A DNA stretch of 64,000 nucleotides from Prevotella melaninogenica (GCF_013267595.1 NZ_CP054011.1:758147-822146); one strand, 5' to 3'. Counted from the first letter of the stretch, positions 18,121 to 27,746 are shown. Numbers and translations are program-made. Notes: generated from the sequence alone by a model not told the origin.

Positions 18121-18194
18121 TTCATGAAAGAAAAGAATTATTTTCATGAACATAAATATTTTTCTTCATGAAAAGAAATATTTTCTTTCACGTA
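18121..18194. repeat. TTCATGAA array with 22-bp period
   Basis: The palindrome TTCATGAA recurs at 18121, 18143 and 18165, each exactly 22 bp apart, and a fourth degenerate unit TTCACGTA starts at 18187. The spacers are A/T-rich (AGAAAAGAATTATT and similar). It lies in the gap between mscL and guaA. A two-unit relative is at 31606. The rest of 17953-18350 shows nothing else. Confidence 0.78.
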
Positions 18195-18350
18195 AATAAA
18201 TGAAATAAGATAGGTAACTGTAATATTATCAAGCTACTAAAACAAAGCTTTACGCTCTGATTATCAATGCTTCAAACGATATCTTACATCGTTTTAAAGC
18301 CCAACATAAATATCTCATCATTTCCTTTATAATATTATATAAAGAAAAAT

Positions 18351-18370
18351 AGGGATGCACTTGCATCCCT
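18351..18370 (-). terminator. Terminator of guaA
   Basis: AGGGATGCA and TGCATCCCT form a 9-bp stem with a 2-nt spacer, followed on the minus strand by a T run, 28 nt past the guaA stop. Confidence 0.8.
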
Positions 18371-18397
18371 ACCCTTCTATTTTGTCTGTTTTCTTTC

Positions 18398-19942
18398 TTA
18401 CTCCCACTCAATTGTTGAAGGTGGTTTTGAAGAGATATCGTAACATACGCGGTTAACTCCCTTCACCTTACGAATGATTTCATTAGAAACATCTGCCATG
18501 AAATCATAAGGGAGGTGAGCCCAGTCAGCTGTCATTGCGTCCATTGATGTAACGGCACGGAGAGCAACTGGATGCTCGTAAGTACGCTCATCACCCATCA
18601 CTCCTACTGAACGAATCGTAGAGAGTAATACGGTACCAGCCTGCCAAACATGATCGTAAAGACTTGTACCATCTGGCATAGTATAGTCGTGCATCTTCTC
18701 AATATATATATCGTCAGCATCCTGAAGGATACGAACTTTATCACGAGTGATGTCACCCAAAATACGAACAGCAAGACCAGGACCAGGGAATGGATGACGC
18801 TTGATAAGGCGTTCTGGCATTCCAAGCTCATAACCTACACGGCGAACCTCGTCCTTGAAGAGCCAACGGAGTGGCTCACAAAGCTGAAGATGCATCTCCT
18901 CTGGAAGTCCACCTACGTTATGGTGACTCTTAATAACCATACCCGTAATACTCAGACTCTCTATGCGGTCTGGGTAAATAGTTCCCTGTGCAAGCCACTT
19001 AGCATCCGTAATCTTCTTAGCCTCAGCATTAAACACCTCAACGAAGTCACGCCCAATAATCTTGCGCTTCTGCTCTGGGTCGGTAACACCTTCCAAATCC
19101 TTAAAGAATTGCTCAGAAGCATCAACGCCGATAACGTTCAGTCCAAGTCCCTTATAAGCATCCATCACCTTTGTAAACTCGTTCTTACGGAGCATACCGT
19201 GGTCTACGAAGATACAAGTAAGGTTCTTACCGATAGCCTTATTGAGCAATACTGCACAAACAGAAGAGTCAACACCACCAGAAAGACCAAGGATAACACG
19301 GTCGTTACCCACCTGCTCACGAATCTCCTGAACAGCACTTTCTACAAATGAAGCTGCACTCCACTCCTGCTCGCTACCACAGATATTCACAACGAAGTTC
19401 TCCAACAACTTCTTACCCTGCAATGAGTGGTAAACCTCTGGGTGGAACTGTACTGCCCATACTGGCTGTGTCTTTGATGCAAAGGCAGCATACTTAACGT
19501 CACCTGTAGAAGCTATAATGTCGTAATCCTCTGGGATTGCTGTAATCGTATCACCATGACTCATCCATACCTGCGAACCTTTCTCAAAGCCTGCAAAAAG
19601 GCGGTTGTTAAGGTCGATACTCTCTAAGTTGGCACGACCATACTCACGTGTACCCGTCTGCTCAACCTTACCTCCATTTGAATAAGAGATGTACTGAGCA
19701 CCATAACAGATACCGAGCACTGGAATCTTACCGATAAACTGACTGAGGTCTACCTTGAAAGCCTCTGGGTCATGTACGGAATAAGGTGAACCAGAAAGAA
19801 TCACACCAATCACAGATGGGTCGTCCTTCGGGAACTTGTTGTAAGGGAGGATCTCGCAGAAGGTATCCAACTCACGTACACGACGGCCAATAAGCTGGGT
19901 TGTCTGTGAGCCGAAATCCAAAATGATAATCTTCTGTTGCAT
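18398..19942 (-). CDS. guaA: GMP synthase (glutamine-hydrolysing)
   Basis: This encodes 514 residues. The N-terminal glutaminase domain has the nucleophile Cys in [11 protein letters not shown] and the QFHPEVYHS His-Glu pair. The ATP-pyrophosphatase domain has [14 protein letters not shown] near residue 225, and the C-terminus ends with the invariant KPPSTIEWE. It converts XMP to GMP. The sugar nucleotidyltransferase gene ends 23 nt upstream, so the pair is probably cotranscribed. Confidence 0.97.
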   Translation of the reverse strand: MQQKIIILDFGSQTTQLIGRRVRELDTFCEILPYNKFPKDDPSVIGVILSGSPYSVHDPEAFKVDLSQFIGKIPVLGICYGAQYISYSNGGKVEQTGTREYGRANLESIDLNNRLFAGFEKGSQVWMSHGDTITAIPEDYDIIASTGDVKYAAFASKTQPVWAVQFHPEVYHSLQGKKLLENFVVNICGSEQEWSAASFVESAVQEIREQVGNDRVILGLSGGVDSSVCAVLLNKAIGKNLTCIFVDHGMLRKNEFTKVMDAYKGLGLNVIGVDASEQFFKDLEGVTDPEQKRKIIGRDFVEVFNAEAKKITDAKWLAQGTIYPDRIESLSITGMVIKSHHNVGGLPEEMHLQLCEPLRWLFKDEVRRVGYELGMPERLIKRHPFPGPGLAVRILGDITRDKVRILQDADDIYIEKMHDYTMPDGTSLYDHVWQAGTVLLSTIRSVGVMGDERTYEHPVALRAVTSMDAMTADWAHLPYDFMADVSNEIIRKVKGVNRVCYDISSKPPSTIEWE

Positions 19943-19965
19943 GTAAATGAATGTATTTAAAAATA

Positions 19966-20772
19966 TCAGTTCTCCGTCTTGGAGTTTTGATACTCTGAAT
20001 TTGCAATAAAGTCTTCAGCAGCCTGCAAGCTGTCGAGTTTGCCTACATCAAGTAGATGAAGGTCGGTTTGTAGTTCTCCTCGGATATCAAGTTTGTCGCA
20101 GTTGTTGAGATAGAACTCCATGATTGGGAACTTATCCTTATCAACAGCCTCAACAGCTTGTAGCGCAGAAGGAGCTAACACGTGTATACCAGAGAAGGCA
20201 CAGAGGTAACAGTTGTTCTGATAATAAGAACTTTCTTCCTCTGTTGGTGAGACAAAATGCAACTGACGTATCTCGGCATGAGGTGAATTCACCTCACCTG
20301 TAGCCACATTTGTCCAGCCCACCAAGCGCATATTGCTATCGAATACTAAGTAACGCTGAGTGACACGACGGCTTACCAACAGCAGAGCATCTGCCTTTGT
20401 TTCTAAAGCATGGCGATAGAAAGCAGCTAAATCCACATTACTTAATATGTCAACATTGTGAATCAGCACTGGCTGATGCTGATCAAAAAGCGAAGCAGCT
20501 CGCTTGATACCACCACCGGTGTCAAGGAGCTGCTCTGTTTCATCAGACACATAGATATCCACACCATAGTTGTGTGCATCCAAATAGTCTATTATCTGGT
20601 TTGCAAAATGATGTACATTAACAACCATACGACTGCATCCAGCATCTATTAATCTCCTGATTACATGCTCAAGCAGTGGCGCACCTCCCACCCTTACCAA
20701 CGCTTTTGGCATTGTGTCAGTAAGCGGTTTCAAACGGGTACCGAGTCCGGCTGCAAAAATCATTGCCTGCAT
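19966..20772 (-). CDS. Sugar-phosphate nucleotidyltransferase (MurU/NDP-sugar synthase-like)
   Basis: This encodes 268 residues. The N-terminus [24 protein letters not shown] is the nucleotidyltransferase signature, [11 protein letters not shown] carries the metal-binding Asp, and DTGGGIKRA is the glycine loop. The length and lack of a left-handed beta-helix domain resemble MurNAc-1-phosphate uridylyltransferase or mannose-1-phosphate guanylyltransferase-like proteins. The substrate cannot be assigned from sequence alone. Confidence 0.85.
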   Translation of the reverse strand: MQAMIFAAGLGTRLKPLTDTMPKALVRVGGAPLLEHVIRRLIDAGCSRMVVNVHHFANQIIDYLDAHNYGVDIYVSDETEQLLDTGGGIKRAASLFDQHQPVLIHNVDILSNVDLAAFYRHALETKADALLLVSRRVTQRYLVFDSNMRLVGWTNVATGEVNSPHAEIRQLHFVSPTEEESSYYQNNCYLCAFSGIHVLAPSALQAVEAVDKDKFPIMEFYLNNCDKLDIRGELQTDLHLLDVGKLDSLQAAEDFIANSEYQNSKTEN

Positions 20773-21076
20773 TTGCTTTTCTTTTTATGCCTACAAAATT
20801 AATGCTTTTATTTCAGTCTACAAAGGAATGACGGACATAAATCAAAAAGAAAGGTTTTTACTTTGTATCTTATCGTTATAATATAGTCACAGAGTGAGGA
20901 TAAAAAAGGTTCTACCGTTAAATGTGTAGAATGTTAATAGAATGAGATTAATCCACATACATGGTATGATTTGCTCTAATTAAATGGTTTTATGGAGAAG
21001 AATAAACAACATGATAAATGTATTTAGATGCAATGTCTATCTTTCTTCTACAAACAACTTATTCCCATGTTATATA

Positions 21077-21324
21077 TTTTTTGTAAACTATTTTCGTACG
21101 GTTCAAAACTAATATATGCTCTTTCGGCTTCTAAAAGACGCCCAATTGACTTGCAAAAGGTGCCCTTTAAGACCCTTACTAACGCCCTTTTGAAGTCCAA
21201 TTAAGCACCTTTTACTTTACTACTTTATAATAAATTGATTTCCTGTTAATTATAAACCTGCTTTTTGTATGTGATTTTGCCATTATTTATTGATGTCTTA
21301 TTCAAAATTATGTAATGATTTTTC
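21077..21324 (+). repeat. 22-bp ladder repeat, copy B
   Basis: Four 22-bp units (21126-21147, 21148-21169, 21170-21191, 21192-21213) have cores AGACGCCC, AGGTGCCC, TAACGCCC and TAAGCACC. Flanks match copy A (reverse strand at 8260-8505) over about 248 bp, ending AAATTATGTAATGATTTTT. This copy has no IS and shows what the uninterrupted site looks like. The rest of the 20773-21539 gap is AT-rich with no gene seen. Confidence 0.82.
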
Positions 21325-21539
21325 AAAACCTTTTCTACAAATTACCGAAGTCCTAATTGAAATGACTTTTAATGTCAGAGGATGATAATAGGACAGATAG
21401 TTGACTGTCGTAGTCATGTTTTTGTTTAGTGAGTAACTTCGATTCTCCCGATAACGCAATACGAAAAGCGTTCACACATTTAACCCAAATCGGTCATTAG
21501 GACACCACAATGTTTCAGGAATAAATGACTACAGAAACC

Positions 21540-21851
21540 TTACTCCTCCAGTTTCCATTGCCATTTTCTCATATCTACACAGCCATTTGCACGGAAGGTT
21601 ATCCCTTCTGCTTCCAACAAACCGCGCTGTTCTTTCCAACAAGAGGCTGTACGTCCGTTACCATTAACGACTCGATGACATGGCAAATGTTCTACTTCAG
21701 AGACATCATGTAGTACTTTTCCAACCAAACGAGCATGACGAGGACAGCCTACAAGCCATGCTATCTGTCCATAACTCAGTACACGACCGCTCGGGATTGA
21801 TGCCACAACGTTATAGACCTCTTTGCGAAATTCTTCTATATCTACAGCCAT
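21540..21851 (-). CDS. MGMT-family O6-alkylguanine-DNA alkyltransferase-like protein
   Basis: This encodes 103 residues and is the C-terminal DNA-binding/active-site domain only. The acceptor motif PCHRVV contains the reactive Cys, which sets it apart from alkyltransferase-like proteins carrying Trp there. SYGQIAWLVGCPRHARLVGKVLH is the recognition helix region. Domain-alone proteins of this size occur in many bacteria. It may repair alkylated guanine or flag it for other pathways. Confidence 0.85.
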   Translation of the reverse strand: MAVDIEEFRKEVYNVVASIPSGRVLSYGQIAWLVGCPRHARLVGKVLHDVSEVEHLPCHRVVNGNGRTASCWKEQRGLLEAEGITFRANGCVDMRKWQWKLEE

Positions 21852-22037
21852 TCGTACTCCAAATTGTCTTAATAAAAAAGGAGCGAAGAAATTTAGTAAG
21901 GGTTAAGCCGATACCTTTCATATCCTTACACTGCTGCCCTCCGAAAAGAAACAGTAATGGCTTACCCCCACTAAAACCTTCAACTCCTAAACAATTGTCC
22001 CTCAAAGGACTATTAAAACTTACTTATCAGCTTTTGC

Positions 22038-22586
22038 TTAAAGCACAGCCTCAACAGCTTTCTGAACCTCCTTGAGGTCTACTGTAGGCTCGAAGCGTGC
22101 AACAACCTCACCATTGCGGTTAACGAGGAACTTTGTGAAGTTCCACTGGATGTCGTTCTGCTTGCGTGGCTCTGTGTTTGCCTTGTTGTAAAGGTCTTCC
22201 ATGATAGCAGCCAACTTCTCCTCGTATGCACCGCCAGCATAGCCCTTCTCACTCTTCAACCATGTATAGAGAGGGAGCTCGTTAGCACCGTTCACATCGC
22301 TCTTCTTGAACTGTGGGAAGTCAGTACCAAACTTTGCTGTACAGAACTCGTGAATCTCCTCGTCTGTACCAGGAGCCTGATGACCGAACTGGTCACATGG
22401 AATATCGAGAATCTCAAGACCCTTCTCCTTCAGACTGCGATACATTGCCTCCAACTCCTCATACTGTGGAGTGAAGCCACAACCTGTCGCTGTATTTACG
22501 ATAAGAAGTACCTTACCCTTATATGTCTCGAGACTTACCTCGTTACCTTTCTTATCTTTCAAATTGAAATCATAAACTGTTGCCAT
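22038..22586 (-). CDS. Glutathione peroxidase-family thiol peroxidase
   Basis: This encodes 182 residues. The active-site Cys sits in NTATGCGFTPQYEELE (no selenocysteine codon), and the family Trp-Asn motif appears as IQWNFTKFLV. IPCDQFGHQAPG carries a second Cys, a likely resolving residue for thioredoxin-dependent turnover. It lacks a signal peptide, so it is cytoplasmic. It removes lipid or organic hydroperoxides. Nearby MGMT and DoxX genes on the same strand suggest a stress-related neighbourhood, but the gaps are too long for a firm operon. Confidence 0.93.
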   Translation of the reverse strand: MATVYDFNLKDKKGNEVSLETYKGKVLLIVNTATGCGFTPQYEELEAMYRSLKEKGLEILDIPCDQFGHQAPGTDEEIHEFCTAKFGTDFPQFKKSDVNGANELPLYTWLKSEKGYAGGAYEEKLAAIMEDLYNKANTEPRKQNDIQWNFTKFLVNRNGEVVARFEPTVDLKEVQKAVEAVL

Positions 22587-22736
22587 AATTCTTTACTCTT
22601 TATTAAATTCTACAATAATATTTTTTACGCCATAAAAGCGATATTTCAAACTCGTGTGTTTCGTCTATCATAGCCTTGAAAAGTATCAACCAAGGAAGTT
22701 TCTACCCTATCAAAGTTCTCTCTTAATCCTTACGAC

Positions 22737-23162
22737 TTATTTTCTTAATCTCGACATCCACTGCTTGCAAACCTGCCAACCACCAGTAGACCACAATGCC
22801 CATGCTATCAGTACAGGCTGGAAGAATAGTCGGATAAGACGTGCAGTATCAGTATTCAAACCGAATGAATCAATATGATAGAAATATTGATTGAGGTTTC
22901 CAGGGAAGATGAGTACAAAGAAGAGGGCGAGCAACGCTCCTACAACCGCCTTATGCTTACACAAGAATAGCATACTCAATCCTAAAGCAATCTCTACTAC
23001 GCCCGAAGAAAGTACCACAAAATCTGTAAACCCTTCTGAGAACCGAAGCCACATAGGCACCTGTGCCACAAACTTCAATCGGTTAAACGTTAGGTGAGAA
23101 ACACCTGCATAAGTCATAAATGCTCCTAAAAGGAGGCGGAATATCATCTTCACTTTGTTCAT
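22737..23162 (-). CDS. DoxX-family membrane protein
   Basis: This encodes 141 residues from ATG 23162. Four hydrophobic segments are visible (MIFRLLLGAFMTYAGVSHL, VVLSSGVVEIALGLSMLFL, VVGALLALFFVLIFPGN and LIRLFFQPVLIAWALW). This is the DoxX/SURF4-like four-helix arrangement. I preferred the internal ATG because the 10 codons before it are polar and the internal start directly precedes the first helix. A role in redox homeostasis has been proposed for relatives. Its exact function here is unknown. Confidence 0.8.
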   Translation of the reverse strand: MNKVKMIFRLLLGAFMTYAGVSHLTFNRLKFVAQVPMWLRFSEGFTDFVVLSSGVVEIALGLSMLFLCKHKAVVGALLALFFVLIFPGNLNQYFYHIDSFGLNTDTARLIRLFFQPVLIAWALWSTGGWQVCKQWMSRLRK

Positions 23163-23459
23163 CCTGTTTCTTTGTAAATGGGGGCGCATCACCCTCTCCC
23201 AGCGCTAACTGATATCAGTGTCGCACCCCCTAAAATACCTTTACTTACTAATCGTCTTTACAATCTTTTATTACTCGAATCTTTCTAAACCATTATTCTC
23301 AGTTGCAAAGTTATAAAAAGATACTTATATCGCAAGCGACTACACATTAGTTTTAACATTATTTTGCATCTATAACAGGCTTTCCTCCCACTAATAGACA
23401 GCCTTAACGGGAACTATAACCCCCTCCCTTGTTCTTTATTATCGTTGTATTAGTGCCGA

Positions 23460-23522
23460 GCACATATTGTGCTCATGGTAAGCACCAATAGTGCTAAGTC
23501 TCAACACCATGCAAAAAGGTGC
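23460..23522. repeat. Three-palindrome array (22-bp period), copy 3
   Basis: GCACATATTGTGC, spacer TCATGGTAA, GCACCAATAGTGC, spacer TAAGTCTCA, then a third unit ACACCATG...AGGTGC enlarged by 6 nt in its centre. It lies in the gap between the DoxX gene and the IS4-type element, where nothing else is seen. Confidence 0.78.
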
Positions 23523-23587
23523 TGAGGTAAACAACTCACGACTTTCATTAGAAAAGCATTTTACTATTAATGACAAGTCAACTTTAT

Positions 23588-25017
23588 CAATAGTCCGTTA
23601 AATTTTCGCAGTTTGCGAAGCTTTTACCCAAAAGCCAACAGGAATTGTGGCAGAAAGAAAACATGATAAGTCTCTGAGAAAGAGATAATTAGGCAATAGA
23701 ATATAACAAAGTATAACATAATAAAATCGGCTATCTCATTGAATTTCAGTAACTTTATAGATGTAAAAAGACAATAAAGTTTATGCTGATAACCAACTTG
23801 ATTAGCCGATATATGAAGCTCTGCAAAGCAGCATTTAGTGCTGAAGATGGAGCAAAGTTAAACAAAAGTATTCAAACAAACGTCATGGAAATGCTTTTTC
23901 TTTTGATGGTCATCCCAAGGAAATGTAATTTTACGCAGATGGGACGCTATGGAAAGCGTGGCGAACAATGCTATCGGCAGACGGCAGAGCGCAGCGTGAA
24001 CTGGCTCGAAATAAATATGTGGCTGAGTGCTTTCGCCTTCAAGCAGGGTAAAGGGCTCAATGCCATCGTTATTGATCCAAGCTTCATCAAGAAGGCTGGG
24101 AAGCATACCCCATACGTGGGTACGTTTTGGTCGGGCTGTGCAGGTGCGGTAAAGCACGGTCTTGAGATCCTCGGCATCGGTGTGATAGACGTGGACTTGC
24201 ATGAGTGTATGATGCTCAAGGCTGTGCAGACCACATTGGAAAAAGGGGAGGAGAAAAAAGAGATGAGTCTATACGACTGGTATACCAAGGTGTTGGAGGA
24301 CGACAAGGTAACTTTACAGCGTATTTGCAAGGTTCTTGTCGCTGACTCAGCCTTCTCCAAAAGACCTTTCATCGACAAGGTAATGAAGATGGGCTTCCAT
24401 GTTGTGAGCCGCTTGCGTCATGACGCAGCCTTGTTCTACACATGGGATGGGGAACCCACGGGAAAGCCCGGCCGTCCTCGTATCAAAGGTGACAAGATTG
24501 ACGTAAGGAACATCGACATATCCAAAGGCAATGAGCTTGATTTAGGAGAGACCAAAGGCAAAGCCTATGCGCTCAAGGCGTGGTGCAAGTCCTTGCATAG
24601 GGTCGTGTCGATTGTCATCCACGAGTTGCCCAACGGTGTCCGCCGTTTGTACTTCTCTACGGATGAGAGCATGAGTGGACGCGATGTGATGGAGTACTAT
24701 ACCACACGTTTCCAAGAGGAGTTTTGCTTTCGCGACGCAAAGCAATTCCTCGGTCTTACCGATTGTCAGGCACGCGACAAGAGAAAACTTGAATTTGCTT
24801 TCAACTCTTCATTCACAGCACTCAATGTGACCAAAATCATGTGCAAGGAACTTGGCACGTCCATCGGTCGACTTAAAGCGCAGATGGTCAATGCCTACTA
24901 TGCACAACGAATTATTGACGTGTTCGAGAAGAACCCGAACACGCCATTAAATAAAGAAAGGATAAATGATATATTTAGTTTCGCTGCTGATGCAGCATAA
25001 TATTTAACGGACTATTG
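23588..25017 (+). mobile_element. IS4-type insertion sequence with 6-bp target duplication
   Basis: A 16-bp perfect inverted repeat (CAATAGTCCGTTAAAT at 23588-23603, complement at 25002-25017) bounds 1430 bp. A perfect 6-bp direct repeat CTTTAT flanks it (23582-23587 and 25018-25023). Removing the element rejoins GACAAGTCAACTTTAT to ATAATCTG...ACTTGTC, which would form a small hairpin, possibly a former terminator. One intact transposase ORF is inside. Confidence 0.92.
23783..25000 (+). CDS. IS4-family transposase
   Basis: This encodes 405 residues. The DDE triad is visible: VIDPSFIKKAGKH (first Asp), LVADSAFSKRPF (second Asp) and YTTRFQEEFCFRDAKQF, the Y-x2-R-x3-E-x6-K signature of IS4 transposases. 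It is complete and in frame and ends just before the right inverted repeat, so the element may be active. Confidence 0.93.
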   Translation: MLITNLISRYMKLCKAAFSAEDGAKLNKSIQTNVMEMLFLLMVIPRKCNFTQMGRYGKRGEQCYRQTAERSVNWLEINMWLSAFAFKQGKGLNAIVIDPSFIKKAGKHTPYVGTFWSGCAGAVKHGLEILGIGVIDVDLHECMMLKAVQTTLEKGEEKKEMSLYDWYTKVLEDDKVTLQRICKVLVADSAFSKRPFIDKVMKMGFHVVSRLRHDAALFYTWDGEPTGKPGRPRIKGDKIDVRNIDISKGNELDLGETKGKAYALKAWCKSLHRVVSIVIHELPNGVRRLYFSTDESMSGRDVMEYYTTRFQEEFCFRDAKQFLGLTDCQARDKRKLEFAFNSSFTALNVTKIMCKELGTSIGRLKAQMVNAYYAQRIIDVFEKNPNTPLNKERINDIFSFAADAA

Positions 25018-25185
25018 CTTTATATAATCTGTAAAATAACTTGTCAAAAGACAATATAACGTTGTTACTTTAAAAGGCTTGTACATAAGGGAGTTTGCCA
25101 TTTAAACTTTCGCTAATCAGATTCGTTGTCAACAAGTAAACGAGGCAAACAACCCTATTCCAAAGCCTTATAAGAAAAAGGATTC

Positions 25186-26310
25186 CTATCGTCCTCCTTT
25201 CCGCCTATTACACTCACGGCATAACATCTGACAGTTTTCTATCACAGTTCTTCCGCCTTCACGCCATGGAGTAATATGGTCACCCTCCATAAACTCATAA
25301 TCAAACTCTTTTTGACAAGACGGACAAATATGATGTTGCTTTTCCCACACAGCACGTTTAATATCATCTGGAAAACAACGCAAATCAAGGTGACGCTCAT
25401 CTCCTGTCAGCACATAAGGAATTATACCCACTTGTTTCTGTACATCACTATCAAGAATCAGTTTAGAAATTCTGCTGGCTAAGTCTGCTGTATCAAGAGT
25501 TGTACTGTGATATTTATCATAGTATAAAGCCCAATTAAGACCCTTCATAATCTTTTTAAACTTCTTCAAATCAAAGTTTGTTATAGTCCAATTGAGTACA
25601 TTCTGAAAGTAAGTCCAAAGATTATTTGCATTTGGGTCATGCTGATGTTCCGCCATATAACCGACCACAGACTGCGGCTTTCCTTCTCTTGTTTCGTGTT
25701 CTGCCATCCATTCCAGTGCCTTCTTCAAGAACTCTTGCCGAATTGGCGTACCATTAACCAAGTCTTTTCCCAAACGATATGCACCACAGTTTGACTTAGA
25801 GAAATGGCGTTTAGCATCCGTAACAAACGGACCAGCATAGACAGCATTATTTATCTCCTGCTCGTTTAGGGGCTTACCAGCGATGTTTATTGTCTTGAAC
25901 CATTCTAACTTCTCAGAGGGTTCACCCTCACAAAGGTAGATAGTCAACGGATAATCGAGGATAAGTTTCTGTATATCTGCTGGTTGATTGAAAAAGTTTT
26001 TGAAATCATAAGCAAACTTCCCGTCAACATACTCACAGAGTGAGAGCGTTCTTTGCTGACCATCCATCACTTCATAAGGGCATTCTGCATCCTCACTACG
26101 CCTTACCCAATACATTACATTCAGTGGGTAGCCTTTTAAGACTGTTGATATTACAGCTTGTTGTTCTTTCTCATTATATATAAACTCACGTTGATAAGGT
26201 GGGCGAATGTCCAATTGTCCACCATAACCACGCACACCCTGCTCCTCGCTATTAATGTAACCACGTGCTATATCACCTACTGTTACCTCTATTTGTTTGA
26301 TTGTCATCAT
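25186..26310 (-). CDS. DUF262 protein with C-terminal HNH nuclease domain
   Basis: This encodes 374 residues. The N-terminal DUF262 (ParB/GmrSD-like) domain has RPPYQREFIYNEKEQQ and the EVMDGQQRTLSLCEY motif, which in relatives binds or hydrolyses nucleotide. The C-terminal HNH module is complete: CPSC...EGDHITPWREGG...NCQMLCRECNRRKGG, with His-Asn-His-type residues and two Cys pairs. DUF262-HNH proteins act as nucleases in several phage-defence and modification-dependent systems. It lies 54 nt downstream of an EcoRI-type adenine methylase gene on the same strand, so the two probably form a restriction-type pair. This is inference from family and context. Confidence 0.85.
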   Translation of the reverse strand: MMTIKQIEVTVGDIARGYINSEEQGVRGYGGQLDIRPPYQREFIYNEKEQQAVISTVLKGYPLNVMYWVRRSEDAECPYEVMDGQQRTLSLCEYVDGKFAYDFKNFFNQPADIQKLILDYPLTIYLCEGEPSEKLEWFKTINIAGKPLNEQEINNAVYAGPFVTDAKRHFSKSNCGAYRLGKDLVNGTPIRQEFLKKALEWMAEHETREGKPQSVVGYMAEHQHDPNANNLWTYFQNVLNWTITNFDLKKFKKIMKGLNWALYYDKYHSTTLDTADLASRISKLILDSDVQKQVGIIPYVLTGDERHLDLRCFPDDIKRAVWEKQHHICPSCQKEFDYEFMEGDHITPWREGGRTVIENCQMLCRECNRRKGGR

Positions 26311-26364
26311 AAGACTTCTTATTGAATATATCCTTATTCTATGATAGTTTAAGACTGAAAATAT

Positions 26365-27432
26365 TTAAAGACGTTTATTACGAATAATTATTCTACTATA
26401 TTGCCGTTTACCATTAACGACTCCACAACCGCCTCGATCTTCTTTATGATTAGTATAACCCATTATTTCTAATACTTCCTTGGGAGCAGAAGCACGTGTA
26501 TTCCCACTTGCTTGCCAAATAATTTCAAACTGATTTGGATTATACTTATCGAGAAAAGTTATAGGAACTCCCATTAACCCTTTATAATCCATGGGAATAT
26601 CTTGAGTACGTCCAACATTAATAGCATCATAGTTATCATACTTTGGATACTCCTCTGGTGAATAGCGACATACTAAATCTAACTCTTCATTGCGCTTGGG
26701 TATTTCCAAGTTAGTAAACCAATTGACCCCAGACACACGTATTCGGTCTTCTTTATGATTACCAGCCGTCGCTGTATCTTCATACGGTGAATAGAAATGA
26801 GTTGCTCCTCCTTTGAATCCATAACCTAACCATAGCTTATTCTCTTTGATGAGTGGGAACACTTCCTTATACGTAATAGCATTCTGATGCCCCACAATAA
26901 TAAACTTCTTATCGTAAGCCATTAACTGTCCTATATACTCTCGGAATAAAGAGAAAGGCGGATTAGAAACAACGATATCAGCTTCCTTTAAAAGAGCAAC
27001 ACACTCAGGTGAGCGGAAATCACCAGTCTGCAGAATAGACATCACATTCTTATCATTCATTAAAAGGTAGCGAACATCGGATAAATCAACTGCCCCATCC
27101 CCATTCATATCCTTCACTTCGGTTACTTCCATCTTATAAGCAACTTTCTGTGGCTCGGAGTCTGCATCATCAAAACGGAACACCAACTCGTTACCTTGCA
27201 TTGGAGAGCCATTATAACAGGTGCAGATAAGTTTCTTTAATCCTAACTGATTAAAGCGTAAAGCAAAGTATTTAAAGAAGTTACTCTCGTAAGGGTCATC
27301 ACAATTACAGAGCACTGTCTTTCCACGGAAGTGTTTCCAATAATGTTGTAATTCTCGTTCTATATCGCTCAACTGCGTATAAAACTCGTCTTTTTTAGCT
27401 GTCTTTGCAGCATTTAGGTTTTTATTTGCCAT
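26365..27432 (-). CDS. EcoRI-type adenine-specific DNA methyltransferase
   Basis: This encodes 355 residues from ATG 27432. The catalytic motif IV is VVSNPPFSLFREYI. The N-terminal KKDEFYTQLSDIERELQHYWKHFRGKTVLCNCDDPYESNFFKYF is characteristic of the EcoRI methylase family. Between these, DMNGDGAVDLSDVRYLL looks like a calcium-binding (EF-hand/dockerin-like) loop. It methylates adenine in DNA, presumably to protect host sites from the paired DUF262-HNH protein. A TTG-initiated extension upstream was rejected because it falls within the hairpin-rich leader. Its promoter is about 315 nt upstream. Confidence 0.88.
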   Translation of the reverse strand: MANKNLNAAKTAKKDEFYTQLSDIERELQHYWKHFRGKTVLCNCDDPYESNFFKYFALRFNQLGLKKLICTCYNGSPMQGNELVFRFDDADSEPQKVAYKMEVTEVKDMNGDGAVDLSDVRYLLMNDKNVMSILQTGDFRSPECVALLKEADIVVSNPPFSLFREYIGQLMAYDKKFIIVGHQNAITYKEVFPLIKENKLWLGYGFKGGATHFYSPYEDTATAGNHKEDRIRVSGVNWFTNLEIPKRNEELDLVCRYSPEEYPKYDNYDAINVGRTQDIPMDYKGLMGVPITFLDKYNPNQFEIIWQASGNTRASAPKEVLEIMGYTNHKEDRGGCGVVNGKRQYSRIIIRNKRL

Positions 27433-27740
27433 TATGAATGATAGTCTTATTGCATTACGACTATCAATCACGCCAAGACACAATAAAGGCGTGGATGCAC
27501 CTTATTGCGTTCAGCTATGAGGCAGCGTAGGAAGGAAACCTCAGTCAACTAACAAGAATGCACCACGCCTATTGCGTGTGCATTGCTATTAATTAGTTGT
27601 CTGAAGCATACCATACGATACACTTGTCACATATTATTCATGTCACATTATTTCCAAGAAGTTTCCTACGCTTTTGGCTGAACGCGAATAATAGCGAATG
27701 CTTTATTTACCAACAATGTAATGGACTGGCTTAGCCAAAT
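27433..27740 (-). ncRNA. Highly structured leader of the methylase-nuclease pair
   Basis: Between the promoter and the methylase ATG, about 308 nt contain nested inverted repeats. The outer stem is TTATT+GCGTTCAGC (27502-27515) with GCTGAACGC+AATAA (27677-27691). The next is GCGTAGGAA (27525-27533) with TTCCTACGC (27663-27671). Then CAGTCAACTAA (27542-27552) pairs with 27593-27603 (one mismatch), and a tip stem joins 27557-27568 with 27574-27584. Next to the start codon an 8-bp hairpin (27439-27446 with 27459-27466) could mask translation, and 27467-27474 pairs with 27488-27496. Direct repeats of TGTCACAT lie at 27625-27650. It is either a regulatory leader or a separate structured RNA. Confidence 0.6.
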
Positions 27741-27746
27741 CCGCTT

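Noticed and set aside
18650..19351. Open frame of 233 residues opposite guaA
   Set aside because: Fully antisense to a highly conserved gene. A shadow frame produced by its codon bias.
27433..27740. Retron msr-msd or group II intron
   Set aside because: There is no reverse transcriptase or intron-encoded protein nearby and no recognisable conserved intron domain V or retron AGC/branch-G pattern. Kept only as a structured leader.
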